A DNA stretch of 14,771 nucleotides, taken from the NCBI GenBank assembly GCA_011057175.1, contig DSBZ01000124.1:1-14771 (forward strand), written 5' to 3'. Shown here one piece after another: positions 1-7,279 of this stretch (position 1 is the first letter of the stretch; the number at the start of each line of letters is the position of its first letter). This DNA comes from Candidatus Acetothermia bacterium (GTDB taxonomy: Bacteria; Bipolaricaulota; Bipolaricaulia; Bipolaricaulales; Bipolaricaulaceae). The position numbers and the translations under genes are program-made. The notes beneath the pieces were generated by a model. The model searched no databases. It worked only from the letters and a program-made list of their open reading frames with translations, and was not told where the DNA came from.

Positions 1-2579
1 AGCGCATCACGGTCCGCCGGCAGCAACCGCCGAAGGTAGCGCGCGAATTGGTAAAGCTTTTCCAGATCGGGATCGGTGAAGGTCAACACCTGAGCGAGGA
101 ACGCATACAGCCGAACGTAATCCTCGAGCTGTCCGCGGAAGTCGTGCCGCTCCTCATCCGTCAGCTCTCGGAACCTTGCTACGACTGGGGCAAGAACGGC
201 ATAGACCTGATCTTGGGTGGTCTTCGGGTCGAAGTAGACCCGGGCAAAGGATTCCACCTCCGCCGGCGTGTACATGGGGAAGTGCGCAAGACGCTGCTGC
301 AGCTCGTAGAGGAGGTTCGGATCCGTGCCTTCCGACAGCAGCGTCGTCTCGTAGTATGGCTCGAAAGCAGCCTTGATCTCGTCGGCCTCGTTGGCGAAGT
401 CGAGCACCATCGTGCCCTTCTTTTGGGGGTGCGTGCGGTTGAGCCTCGATAGGGTTTGCACGGCGTTCACGCCGCCGAGCTTCTTGTCCACGTACATGGT
501 GTGCAGCAGCGGCTGATCGAAGCCGGTCTGGAACTTGCTGGCCACGATCAGAAACCGGTACTCGGGCCGCTCGAACATCCGAGCCGTCTGCGCCTCGGGG
601 AATCCGTTCATCCCGGGCTCGGTGTAGGAACGGCCGCCATCCTGGACCGTTCCGGAAAACGCCACCAGGGCTTTGAACGGGTAACCGCGTTCGGCGAGAT
701 ATTTGTCGATTGCCAGCTTGTACCGCACGGCGTGGAGGCGAGAGCGGGTCACGATCATCGCCTTCGCCTTGCCGCCGATCTCGTGCTGCACGTGGGCCGC
801 GAAGTGCTCGACGCAGATCTTCACCTTCTCGTTGATGGCGTGGGGGTGAAGATCCACGAAGCACTTGAGCAGGTACTGCGCCTTGCGCTTGTCGTACCGG
901 GGGTCGTCTTCGATTGTCTTGAGCAGGCGCCAATAGGTCTTGTACGTGGTGTAGTTGGCCAGCACGTCCAGGATGAACCCCTCTTCGATCGCCTGGCGCA
1001 TGCTGTAGAGGTGGAAGGGCTCGAACTTCCCGTCCTGACGCTTCGTGCCGAAAAGCTCCAGCGTTCTTGGTTTGGGCGTCGCCGTGAAGGCGAAGAAGGA
1101 GACGTTTGGAAGCCTTCCGCGCGCCTCCATCTCCGTCAACACCCGGTCCTTGATCTCCTCATCGGCGGTCTTAGCGCCCGCCTCCTCTTGCTCCGCCTCC
1201 TCCAGGGTGGTCGCAGATAGCACGGCCTTGAGGCTCTTCGTCTGCTCTCCCGACTGGGAGGAATGCGCCTCGTCCACGATCACGGCAAACCGCTGGCCCG
1301 GCAGGGCGCGGATCTCGTCCACGATGACCGGGAACTTTTGCAGGGTGGTAACGATGATTGTCTTGCCCGATTCCAGCGCCTCCTTGAGCTGGCGCGACGT
1401 GGTGTCGATGTTCTCGACCACGCCAAGGACCTGCTCGAACTGCTTCATGGCGCGCTGGAGCTGTCGATCGAGGACCTTGCGGTCGGTCACCACCACGATG
1501 GAATCGAACACGCGGCGATCGTGGGCATCATGGAGGGTCGCCAGTCGGTGGGCGAGCCAGGCGATGGTGTAGCTCTTACCGCTGCCGGCCGAATGCTGAA
1601 TCAGATACCGCTGACCGGGGCCTCGCATCCGGGCATCGGCCACCAGCTTGCGCACGCTCTCTAGCTGCTGGTAACGCGGGAAAATGAGATGACGCCGGCC
1701 GTTCTTGCGCCCGTCCTCGTCTTGTTCCTCGACTTCGTGAATGAACTGCCGGATGAGGTCGAGCACGCTATCCCGCGTCCAGGCCTCTTCCCACAGATAC
1801 GCGGTGGCATAGCCCGACTGGGTTGGCGGCACCGGCGGATTGCCGGCCCCGCCGAAGCGTCCCTTGTTGAATGGCAAAAACCGGGTCTTGGCCCCTTCCA
1901 GGTGCGTGGTGACGTACACGAGCTCCGGGTCCACGGCGAAGTGCGCGAGGCACCGGCCGTAGCGGAAGGGCGGTTCGCGCGGGTCGCGGTCGGTCTTGTA
2001 CTGGTGGATGGCGTCTTCCACCGTCTGTCCCGTGAGCGGGTTCTTGAGTTCCGCGGTGAAGATCGGGATGCCGTTCAGGAACAGGACCAGATCCAGGCTC
2101 TTCTCGTGCCGGTCGCTGTAGCGGAGCTGACGGATCACGGAAAAGATGTTCGCCCGATACAGCCGCTGGATCTCCTCGTTCAAGCCGCTGGCCGGGCGAA
2201 AGTAGGCGAGCTGGAACTTGCACCCGGAGTCTTTAATTCCCTGTCGCAGTACATCCAAGACCCCGCGCGATTCGATCTCGCTGGCGAGGCGCCTCAGGAA
2301 GCGTGCCTCGACGTCGCCCCCGTAGTGCGCTTTGAGCTTCTGCCATTCCTTGGGTTGGGTGGCGAGGATGAAGTCCACCACGTCGCGGGGGATGAGACAC
2401 AGCGAGTGGTCGTAATCCTCCGGACGACGCCTGTGGTAGCCGCCGGGCGCGTAGTCTCCGTACGGAGGCTGCGCCGGCTCCGCGACCATGCTCTCGCCAC
2501 GGGGATAGGCGTCGGGCCCGTCTGCCAGCAGCGCCCGCTCGATGGCCTTCTCGAAGCTTCTTTCGGAGATCTCCGGCAT
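1..2579 (-). CDS. hsdR: Type I restriction enzyme R subunit HsdR (C-terminus beyond the window)
   Basis: This is the motor and nuclease subunit that translocates and cuts DNA lacking the HsdM/HsdS methylation mark. The frame is open for 859 residues from an ATG at 2579 and runs off the left edge, so the C-terminal assembly region is missing; the family is usually about 1000 residues. The N-terminal nuclease motif is visible as D163 followed by E177-L-K179 (PD-(D/E)xK type). The SF2 motor follows: Walker A S330-AGSGK-S336, the DEAH box D436-EA-H439, FTATP at 498-502 and motif VI QTLSRLNR at 708-715. A GGGAG ribosome site lies across the hicA stop, and hsdR starts 8 nt after hicA, making it last in the operon. 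I read the whole in-window frame and saw no stop or frameshift. The assignment is firm; recognition specificity cannot be read from it. Confidence 0.97.
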   Translation of the reverse strand, partial: MPEISERSFEKAIERALLADGPDAYPRGESMVAEPAQPPYGDYAPGGYHRRRPEDYDHSLCLIPRDVVDFILATQPKEWQKLKAHYGGDVEARFLRRLASEIESRGVLDVLRQGIKDSGCKFQLAYFRPASGLNEEIQRLYRANIFSVIRQLRYSDRHEKSLDLVLFLNGIPIFTAELKNPLTGQTVEDAIHQYKTDRDPREPPFRYGRCLAHFAVDPELVYVTTHLEGAKTRFLPFNKGRFGGAGNPPVPPTQSGYATAYLWEEAWTRDSVLDLIRQFIHEVEEQDEDGRKNGRRHLIFPRYQQLESVRKLVADARMRGPGQRYLIQHSAGSGKSYTIAWLAHRLATLHDAHDRRVFDSIVVVTDRKVLDRQLQRAMKQFEQVLGVVENIDTTSRQLKEALESGKTIIVTTLQKFPVIVDEIRALPGQRFAVIVDEAHSSQSGEQTKSLKAVLSATTLEEAEQEEAGAKTADEEIKDRVLTEMEARGRLPNVSFFAFTATPKPRTLELFGTKRQDGKFEPFHLYSMRQAIEEGFILDVLANYTTYKTYWRLLKTIEDDPRYDKRKAQYLLKCFVDLHPHAINEKVKICVEHFAAHVQHEIGGKAKAMIVTRSRLHAVRYKLAIDKYLAERGYPFKALVAFSGTVQDGGRSYTEPGMNGFPEAQTARMFERPEYRFLIVASKFQTGFDQPLLHTMYVDKKLGGVNAVQTLSRLNRTHPQKKGTMVLDFANEADEIKAAFEPYYETTLLSEGTDPNLLYELQQRLAHFPMYTPAEVESFARVYFDPKTTQDQVYAVLAPVVARFRELTDEERHDFRGQLEDYVRLYAFLAQVLTFTDPDLEKLYQFARYLRRLLPADRDA

Positions 2580-2587
2580 AGTCTCCC

Positions 2588-2812
2588 TCACCGCAGGAAG
2601 CGGAGGAACTCCTCGACGCTCAGGCCTGCCTGTCGGATGATGGCGCGCAGCGTGCCGCGATCCAGCTCGTCATGGTCCGGCACCACCACCTGGGTAAATG
2701 GCTCGTCACGTCGCATCACGACATGGCTGCCGGTCTGACGCTTGCGGTAGAAGCCCGCGCGCTCCAGCGCCTGAACGCAGTCTCTCCCGGCGATGCGAGG
2801 CAGCTTGGTCAC
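2588..2812 (-). CDS. hicA: HicA family mRNA interferase toxin
   Basis: This 74-residue protein matches the HicA/YcfA toxin family, small dsRBD-fold ribonucleases that cleave mRNA and stop translation until bound by HicB. The diagnostic core is GFYRKRQTGSH near residues 20-30, with the expected catalytic histidine at H30, then the strand VVMRR. The C-terminal LSVEEFLRFLR helix is also typical. It starts with GTG, and its first bases overlap the hicB stop as GTGA, so it is translationally coupled to its antitoxin. The 8 nt after its stop carry the hsdR ribosome site. The length is normal and no key residue is missing, so the toxin is probably active. Its place inside a restriction operon, between hsdS and hsdR, is the odd feature. 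Confidence 0.93.
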   Translation of the reverse strand: MTKLPRIAGRDCVQALERAGFYRKRQTGSHVVMRRDEPFTQVVVPDHDELDRGTLRAIIRQAGLSVEEFLRFLR

Positions 2813-3015
2813 ACCGCCACCACGATCGTCTCAAACCGCTCCGGCGGCACCGCTAGGTGATCTTCCTCCAGCGCCGCGATGTAGGCTGCGATCGCCTCCT
2901 TGATGTTCGCGATGGCTTCTTCCTTGGTTTTTCCCTGGCTCACGCAACCGGGCAGGCTCGGACACTCCGCCACCCAGTAGCCGTCTTCGCCGGGGTACAA
3001 TACGACCTGTCTCAT
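2809..3015 (-). CDS. hicB: Short HicB family antitoxin
   Basis: A 68-residue HicB/UPF0150 protein, expected to bind and neutralise the HicA made from the next gene. The partial RNase H-like signature is clear: GEDGYWVAECPSLPGCVSQG (residues 9-28), then KTKEEAIANIKEAIAAY. I chose the ATG at 3015 because AGGAGG lies 8 nt upstream and the protein then begins exactly where the fold begins. That ATG overlaps the hsdS stop as ATGA. Many HicB proteins carry a C-terminal HTH or ribbon-helix-helix DNA-binding domain that represses the hicAB promoter. Here the protein ends soon after the core, so no such domain is present. It is therefore unlikely to autoregulate and probably relies on transcription from the restriction operon. 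The family call is firm; the regulatory statement is inference. Confidence 0.92.
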   Translation of the reverse strand: MRQVVLYPGEDGYWVAECPSLPGCVSQGKTKEEAIANIKEAIAAYIAALEEDHLAVPPERFETIVVAV

Positions 3016-4391
3016 AGGCACGCCTCCTGAAGATATTCGCTGCCCAATTCTCTCACGTCGATCTTGCCCGTCACCGCCGCCGAGATCAGGGCGGTGCGGT
3101 ATTCCTTCAAGCGCTCGATCACCTCCCGTACCTTGGCAATGAGCGCATCGATCTTCGCCGTCTCCCGGTCGAGGAAGGCGACAATGGCGCGCTGCTCGGG
3201 GAGGGGCGGAAAGCACCACGGGCGCTGAAGAGTAGAGGCAACACGCACGAAGGGCTGGGCCGTACCTCCCCGGTCCCAGAACGCCTCGTCATTGGTGAGG
3301 TACCACAGAAAGTCTCGATCGAATCCGGCATGCGAGAAAAACACGTGTGTGTTCGCCACTGCGGTCCAGTCGCCGTCCGCCTTGAAGGTCTTCCCGCACC
3401 GCGCTCCTACCGCGCTCAGTACGATCCCCGGCTCATGATGCTGAGCCTCCTCGACCCAGACGTCCTGACCAGATGCACTGAATCCAGGAAAGAGTCCGTC
3501 CTGAGCCTCTTGGTACAAGCGCCCCTTGATGAGAGATCCGTCGGCGTTCCCGGAGCGGAGCGCACGCTTCAAAGGCTTCACCTTCCAATGCGCGGGGATC
3601 GGCCCCAGCCACTCGACGCCGGAGTCCTTCATGGGCACGGTGGGGTCGAGGCCCTTGGTGACAGCGTGCGAGATCAGCGCGGTGCGCTTCTCCTGCAGCA
3701 GCGCGATCAGCCGCTCCTTCTTCTCCACCAGCGCATCGATCTTCGCGGCCTCCCGGTCGAGGAAGGCGGCAATGGCGCGCTGTTCGCTTTCGGGTGGTAC
3801 GGGCACGGGGATCGATCTGAGTTGCCCTTCATTTACAGACGGCACAGCGCCGGGATTGGCGAGGTCTCCAAGGTCTAAGCCGCACATCCAATAGTAGGCC
3901 CACTTCAGATCACACCCCTTCCGCATGAAGCCCATGATGTTGTTGTCGATGCATGATTCGCGCGTGAGAATGCGACGCTTATTCAGTAGTAGGGCAGCAC
4001 CGACCTTGGCAAACACGATGGTCTCTGGCGGGAATATAAACACCGCCAACCTCGCTGCTGACTCTCGAGATATCGAGTTGTTGTGGTTGACCATAAAGGT
4101 TTCATTACCCTCGAGGTTCATGTCCGAGACCTTGTAGAAGGGGAGTTCTTCATCTCCCAGCCCTTGTTCCTCGTTGGGAAACCCAGCCCCAGCCTGAAAA
4201 TCTCCAAGGCGCTTCGATGCCATCACCTCCCAATGGGCCGGGATCGGTCCCAGCCACTCGACGCCGGAGTCCTTGTAGGCCGGGTAGGGCCTGAAACGGC
4301 CGAGGTCGGTCGTTGCTGGCGGTTCGATCGCCGACGTTGGAGTGAAGCTGCCAGCGTTCTCCGGGACGCCCGTCAGATTTCGATCCCTCAT
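3012..4391 (-). CDS. hsdS: Type I specificity subunit HsdS, two target-recognition domains
   Basis: A 459-residue subunit that reads the bipartite DNA target and holds the M (and R) subunits. It is built as two half-repeats. Each half opens with KDSGVEWLGPIPAHW (residues 40-54 and 255-269), continues into a variable recognition domain (about 55-195 and 270-390), and ends in the conserved helical spacer with an EQRAI-AFLDRE-AKIDAL core (from about 203 and 399). TRD1 is encoded by less GC-rich DNA (51% by hand count over 3901-4140) than its surroundings. The ATG at 4391 is chosen over upstream starts because it overlaps the AbiEi-like gene's stop as ATGA and has GGAGGCGG ahead of it; translation from further upstream gives proline/arginine-rich nonsense. 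Its own stop overlaps hicB. The length is normal and both domains look intact, so a functional subunit is likely. Confidence 0.95.
   Translation of the reverse strand: MRDRNLTGVPENAGSFTPTSAIEPPATTDLGRFRPYPAYKDSGVEWLGPIPAHWEVMASKRLGDFQAGAGFPNEEQGLGDEELPFYKVSDMNLEGNETFMVNHNNSISRESAARLAVFIFPPETIVFAKVGAALLLNKRRILTRESCIDNNIMGFMRKGCDLKWAYYWMCGLDLGDLANPGAVPSVNEGQLRSIPVPVPPESEQRAIAAFLDREAAKIDALVEKKERLIALLQEKRTALISHAVTKGLDPTVPMKDSGVEWLGPIPAHWKVKPLKRALRSGNADGSLIKGRLYQEAQDGLFPGFSASGQDVWVEEAQHHEPGIVLSAVGARCGKTFKADGDWTAVANTHVFFSHAGFDRDFLWYLTNDEAFWDRGGTAQPFVRVASTLQRPWCFPPLPEQRAIVAFLDRETAKIDALIAKVREVIERLKEYRTALISAAVTGKIDVRELGSEYLQEACL
3142..3194. repeat. HsdS helical-spacer repeat, copy 2
   Basis: The second copy of the 53-bp helical-spacer segment, after TRD2. 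Recombination with copy 1 or with another hsdS could exchange or delete a recognition domain. Confidence 0.88.
3585..3629. repeat. HsdS half-repeat opening, copy 2
   Basis: The second copy of the 45-bp segment, before TRD2. Together with copy 1 it brackets TRD1 and the first helical spacer, about 645 bp apart. Confidence 0.9.
3730..3782. repeat. HsdS helical-spacer repeat, copy 1
   Basis: A 53-bp segment coding for the helix after TRD1 (QRAIAAFLDREAAKIDAL region). It matches 3142-3194 at 50 of 53 positions in direct orientation. Confidence 0.88.
4230..4274. repeat. HsdS half-repeat opening, copy 1
   Basis: A 45-bp segment encoding KDSGVEWLGPIPAHW before TRD1. It matches 3585-3629 at 42 of 45 positions, in direct orientation, with the last 26 bp identical. 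Confidence 0.9.
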
Positions 4392-4996
4392 ATCGCCACC
4401 GCCTCCAGGTACGGCCGGACCACCGTACGCGCCCGGCATACCTCGGCGGTGCGGAGGATCTCGTCCACCGTCGCCAGGCGCGAGCGGAGGGCCTCGCGCA
4501 GTGCCTCGGTGGCCACATCCAGGCCGATCTTGTTCCGGTAGCGGAAGCAGTCGACCACCGTGCGTGCTGGCGAGGTGACACGCACGGGAACACCGAGGAT
4601 GTGGTGCGTCTTGATCCCGTAGGTCAGCATGGGGCCGGAGAAGCGTACGATACGGACCCGGGCGGGGAGGCGGGAGGGCTTGCGGGCTTTGCGGTCGAGG
4701 CCCAGCCAAACCTCGTGTGGCGTCTGGGTGCCAATCCCGTGGATTTGCAGGGCGGAGAGAAGACAGACGATCCCGGCAGGTACGGCCGCGGCGACCAGGG
4801 CGATCGTCTCCATCTCGCTCGGCTCCGCATCGGCCAGGCGGTAGAGACCTGGGCGGAGCTTCTCCACTTCTCCCGCCGTCACCAGGCGCTGCAGGGCATA
4901 AGGGGAAAGCCCCAGCCTTGCGACGTCCCGGTAGCGGAAGACAGCACCAAGGCCTTCTTCCCGCAGGCGGGCTGCTTCTGCTCGGTCGGCTGCCAT
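4388..4996 (-). CDS. abiEi: Orphan AbiEi-family antitoxin/transcriptional regulator
   Basis: A 202-residue protein of the AbiEi (COG5340-like) family. In Type IV toxin-antitoxin systems AbiEi is a winged-helix repressor that silences its own promoter and counteracts the AbiEii nucleotidyltransferase. The N-terminal winged helix spans about residues 15-55 and closes with the characteristic RPGLYRL. The C-terminal part has the family signature around TSPARTVVDCFRYRNKIGLD. No AbiEii gene is present: the next gene is hsdS, overlapped by 4 nt (ATGA). I start it at ATG 4996 because a promoter-like -10 (TACAAT) ends 6 nt before, giving a leaderless transcript. An in-frame ATG at 5080 would add 28 residues that do not resemble the family. 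The location suggests control of the restriction operon, an inference with no direct evidence beyond the inverted repeat at its promoter. Confidence 0.85.
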   Translation of the reverse strand: MAADRAEAARLREEGLGAVFRYRDVARLGLSPYALQRLVTAGEVEKLRPGLYRLADAEPSEMETIALVAAAVPAGIVCLLSALQIHGIGTQTPHEVWLGLDRKARKPSRLPARVRIVRFSGPMLTYGIKTHHILGVPVRVTSPARTVVDCFRYRNKIGLDVATEALREALRSRLATVDEILRTAEVCRARTVVRPYLEAVAI

Positions 4997-5002
4997 GGCT
5001 AG

Positions 5003-5032
5003 ATTGTAGCTAACGTCGGCTTGTACGCGCAA
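5003..5032 (-). promoter_or_regulatory. Candidate internal promoter for abiEi-hsdS-hicBA-hsdR
   Basis: In the 87-nt gap between hsdM and the AbiEi-like gene there is a -35-like TTGCGC (5027-5032), an 18-nt spacer and a -10-like TACAAT (5003-5008; 5 of 6 to consensus). Only CTAGCC separates the -10 from the ATG at 4996. Transcription would thus begin at or next to the start codon, giving a leaderless mRNA, and no Shine-Dalgarno sequence is needed. This would let the regulator, S, HicBA and R be transcribed apart from the two M genes. It is a sequence-pattern call only. Confidence 0.55.
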
Positions 5033-5040
5033 GTGCCGAC
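5015..5040. promoter_or_regulatory. Inverted repeat, candidate AbiEi operator
   Basis: On the minus strand the sequence reads GTCGGC, a 14-nt centre, then GCCGAC: perfect 6-bp arms. The centre itself contains CTTG and CAAG, extending the dyad with a small asymmetry. It covers the -35 element and part of the spacer of the promoter at 5003-5032, the place where a repressor would block RNA polymerase. AbiEi proteins are known to bind inverted repeats at their own promoters. That this repeat is the site is inference. Confidence 0.5.
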
Positions 5041-5083
5041 TTTTAGTTGAATGCCGCCGCGCCACCAGTGCGGGTGCCATCGG

Positions 5084-7252
5084 CTATCCCTCCACCGCAC
5101 TCCTTTCCTCACCGCCGGTCACCTGCGCCAGCATGCGAACGATCTCTTGCTCCAGCGCCCGGATGTCAGCCTCGATCTCCTCCAGCGGCCGCGGCGGGGT
5201 GTAGCGGTAGAAGTAGCGGTTGAAGTTGATCTCGTACCCGACGATGCCCACCTTGCCATCCTTGGCGTCGCGCTTGTCGGTCGCGATCCAGGCGTCGGGG
5301 ACGTGCGGTTTGACCTCGCGCGCGAAGAACTCGCGCACGCTCTGCGGGATTCCTTGAGCATCCGCCGGGTCGTCGCCCGGAGGGAGCGGCACGTTCTCGG
5401 TGTCGCGGAGCTCAGGATCGGGCTCTGGATTGCCGTTCTTGTCCCGGCAGACCTCCGCCGTTTCGTCCCGTTCCGAGAGCGCCGAGAGGATCGCCTTCTT
5501 TACCGACGCCGGGAGCCTCACCTCCGCCTGGCGTGCCGCCGCCTCCAGGACCTTATCGAACTCAGCTCGATCCTTGAACAGCGTCTCCGGTAAAGCGTGC
5601 AGCAGGCTCCGGATCCGCTCCTGCAGGGCGCGTCCCTCCGCACGCTCCTTGTCGCCCGTAGTCCCCTTCTTCTTCGAATCGGCCAGCGCCTGGAACGCTC
5701 GCTCCTCCTCGAGCCTGGCGATGCGCTCCGGCGAAGCTTGGAAGTTCAGCCGCAGGGGGCGCTGTACCGTGATCTTGCGATAGCCGAAGTGTGTCGTAGG
5801 GAAGACCTTGCTGACCACCACCTCTTCGCGCTTGCCGTCCTTCTCGACGATCCGAGTGTCTCCATCTTTGAAGTCCTTGAGGATTTTCACGATGTCCCAC
5901 GCTTTCTCGGGTGGGATCTCGCGCCGCTTGTCGCCCAGGCTCTTGCGCATGGGAACCCAGAACGACGATGCATCGATGAGCTGCACCTTGCCCCGGCGCT
6001 CGGGCGCCTTGCGGTTGGTCAACACCCACACGTAGGTCGCGATGCCGGTGTTGTAGAAGAGCTGCTCGGGTAGGGCGATGATGGCCTCGAGCAGGTCATG
6101 CTTGAGCACGTAGCGGCGGATCTCGCTTTCGCCGGCCCCTGCATCACCAGTGAAGAGGGGGGAGCCGTTCATGATGATGGCGGCCCGCGAGCCGTCTTCC
6201 TTGGGCTCCTTCATGTGCGAGAGCATGTGCAGCAGAAAGAGGAGCTGCCCATCGCTGATGCGCGGCAGCCCCGAACCGAAGCGGCCACTCGCGCCGCGCT
6301 CGTGTTCTGCCCGGACGGCTTCCTCGTCGCGTTTCCAGTCCTTGCCGTACGGGGGATTGGCGATCAGGTAGTCGAAGCTGCGGCCGGCATGTTTGTCATT
6401 GGAAAGAACGCTGCCGAACGCGATGTTGTCGGCGTCGCGGCCGGTGGGGTCCTTCATGAACAGGTCGGACTTTGCCACCGCCCATGTCTCGGGATTCACT
6501 TCCTGGCCGAACAGATAGATCTCTGCCTCAGGATTGATTGGGCCGCGGACCACCTCGCCATTACGCCGCCAGCCGATGGTGATGTGCTCCTTGGTGATCA
6601 TGAGCATGCCGCCGGAGCCGCAACAGGGGTCGTACACGGTGCAGACAATGCCCTTGCGGCGGATCCGGTCTTCATCCCCGGCCAGCATGAGGTCGACCAT
6701 CAAATGCACCACATCGCGCGGGGTGAAGTGCTCTCCGGGGTTCTCGTTCAGCGCCTCGTTGAATCGCCGGATTAGCTCTTCGAAGATCGTCCCCATCGTG
6801 GGGTTGTCCACCTGGTCGGGGTGCAGATCCACGTTCTTGAAGCGCTCGAGGACTTTGTAGAGGAGCCCAGCCTCGTCGAGCTTTGAGATCGTGTTGTCGA
6901 AGTCAAAGCGCTCCAGGACCTCGCGCATGTTGGGGCTGAAGCCGGCGATGTAGTTGCGAAGATTAGCCGCCAGATGCGGCGCATCGGCTAAGAGCTTTTC
7001 GAAGTCGTAGCGGGAGGTGTTGTAAAAGGCGAAGCCCGATGCTGCGCGAAGCTGGGGATCGAGGTTCTCGAGTTTACCTTTGAGACGCGCGTGGGTCTGG
7101 AGCACTTTCTCCTTGGTCGGCGCCAGGACGCAGTCGAGACGGCGCAGGACGGTGAGCGGGAGGATCACGTCCTGGTACTTGCCGCGCTTGAAAGTGTCGC
7201 GGATCAGGTCCGCGACGCCCCAAAGGAAGTTGACGATTCCACTGTGGTTCAC
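5084..7252 (-). CDS. hsdM: Type I DNA methyltransferase HsdM, full length
   Basis: A 722-residue N6-adenine methyltransferase subunit that modifies the target read by HsdS, using S-adenosylmethionine. An N-terminal helical HsdM_N-like domain begins at once (NFLWGVADLIRDTFKRGKYQ, residues 8-27). EHFTPRDVVHLMVDLM comes before motif I, DPCCGSGG at D208-G215. The catalytic motif IV is NPPY at N299-Y302. The roughly 200 residues after the catalytic domain are charged and helical and probably bind HsdS. The start is GTG at 7252 with GGAG about 8 nt upstream. It follows the other hsdM by 27 nt and ends 87 nt before the AbiEi-like gene. Both catalytic motifs and both ends look complete, so this is probably the working M subunit of the operon. 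Confidence 0.95.
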   Translation of the reverse strand: MNHSGIVNFLWGVADLIRDTFKRGKYQDVILPLTVLRRLDCVLAPTKEKVLQTHARLKGKLENLDPQLRAASGFAFYNTSRYDFEKLLADAPHLAANLRNYIAGFSPNMREVLERFDFDNTISKLDEAGLLYKVLERFKNVDLHPDQVDNPTMGTIFEELIRRFNEALNENPGEHFTPRDVVHLMVDLMLAGDEDRIRRKGIVCTVYDPCCGSGGMLMITKEHITIGWRRNGEVVRGPINPEAEIYLFGQEVNPETWAVAKSDLFMKDPTGRDADNIAFGSVLSNDKHAGRSFDYLIANPPYGKDWKRDEEAVRAEHERGASGRFGSGLPRISDGQLLFLLHMLSHMKEPKEDGSRAAIIMNGSPLFTGDAGAGESEIRRYVLKHDLLEAIIALPEQLFYNTGIATYVWVLTNRKAPERRGKVQLIDASSFWVPMRKSLGDKRREIPPEKAWDIVKILKDFKDGDTRIVEKDGKREEVVVSKVFPTTHFGYRKITVQRPLRLNFQASPERIARLEEERAFQALADSKKKGTTGDKERAEGRALQERIRSLLHALPETLFKDRAEFDKVLEAAARQAEVRLPASVKKAILSALSERDETAEVCRDKNGNPEPDPELRDTENVPLPPGDDPADAQGIPQSVREFFAREVKPHVPDAWIATDKRDAKDGKVGIVGYEINFNRYFYRYTPPRPLEEIEADIRALEQEIVRMLAQVTGGEERSAVEG

Positions 7253-7279
7253 GGCAGCATCTCCACTGCGAAGGGTTCG

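Noticed and set aside
3016..3219. Longer HicB starting at 3219
   Set aside because: The added residues lie wholly inside hsdS in another frame and do not belong to the HicB fold; AGGAGG stands before 3015.
4391..4709. Upstream in-frame start for hsdS at 4709
   Set aside because: The extra residues are a shadow of the AbiEi-like gene. The ATG at 4391 has a ribosome site and the 4-nt overlap typical of this operon.
4997..5080. Upstream ATG at 5080 for the AbiEi-like gene
   Set aside because: It would place the promoter-like element and dyad inside the coding region, and it adds residues unlike the family.
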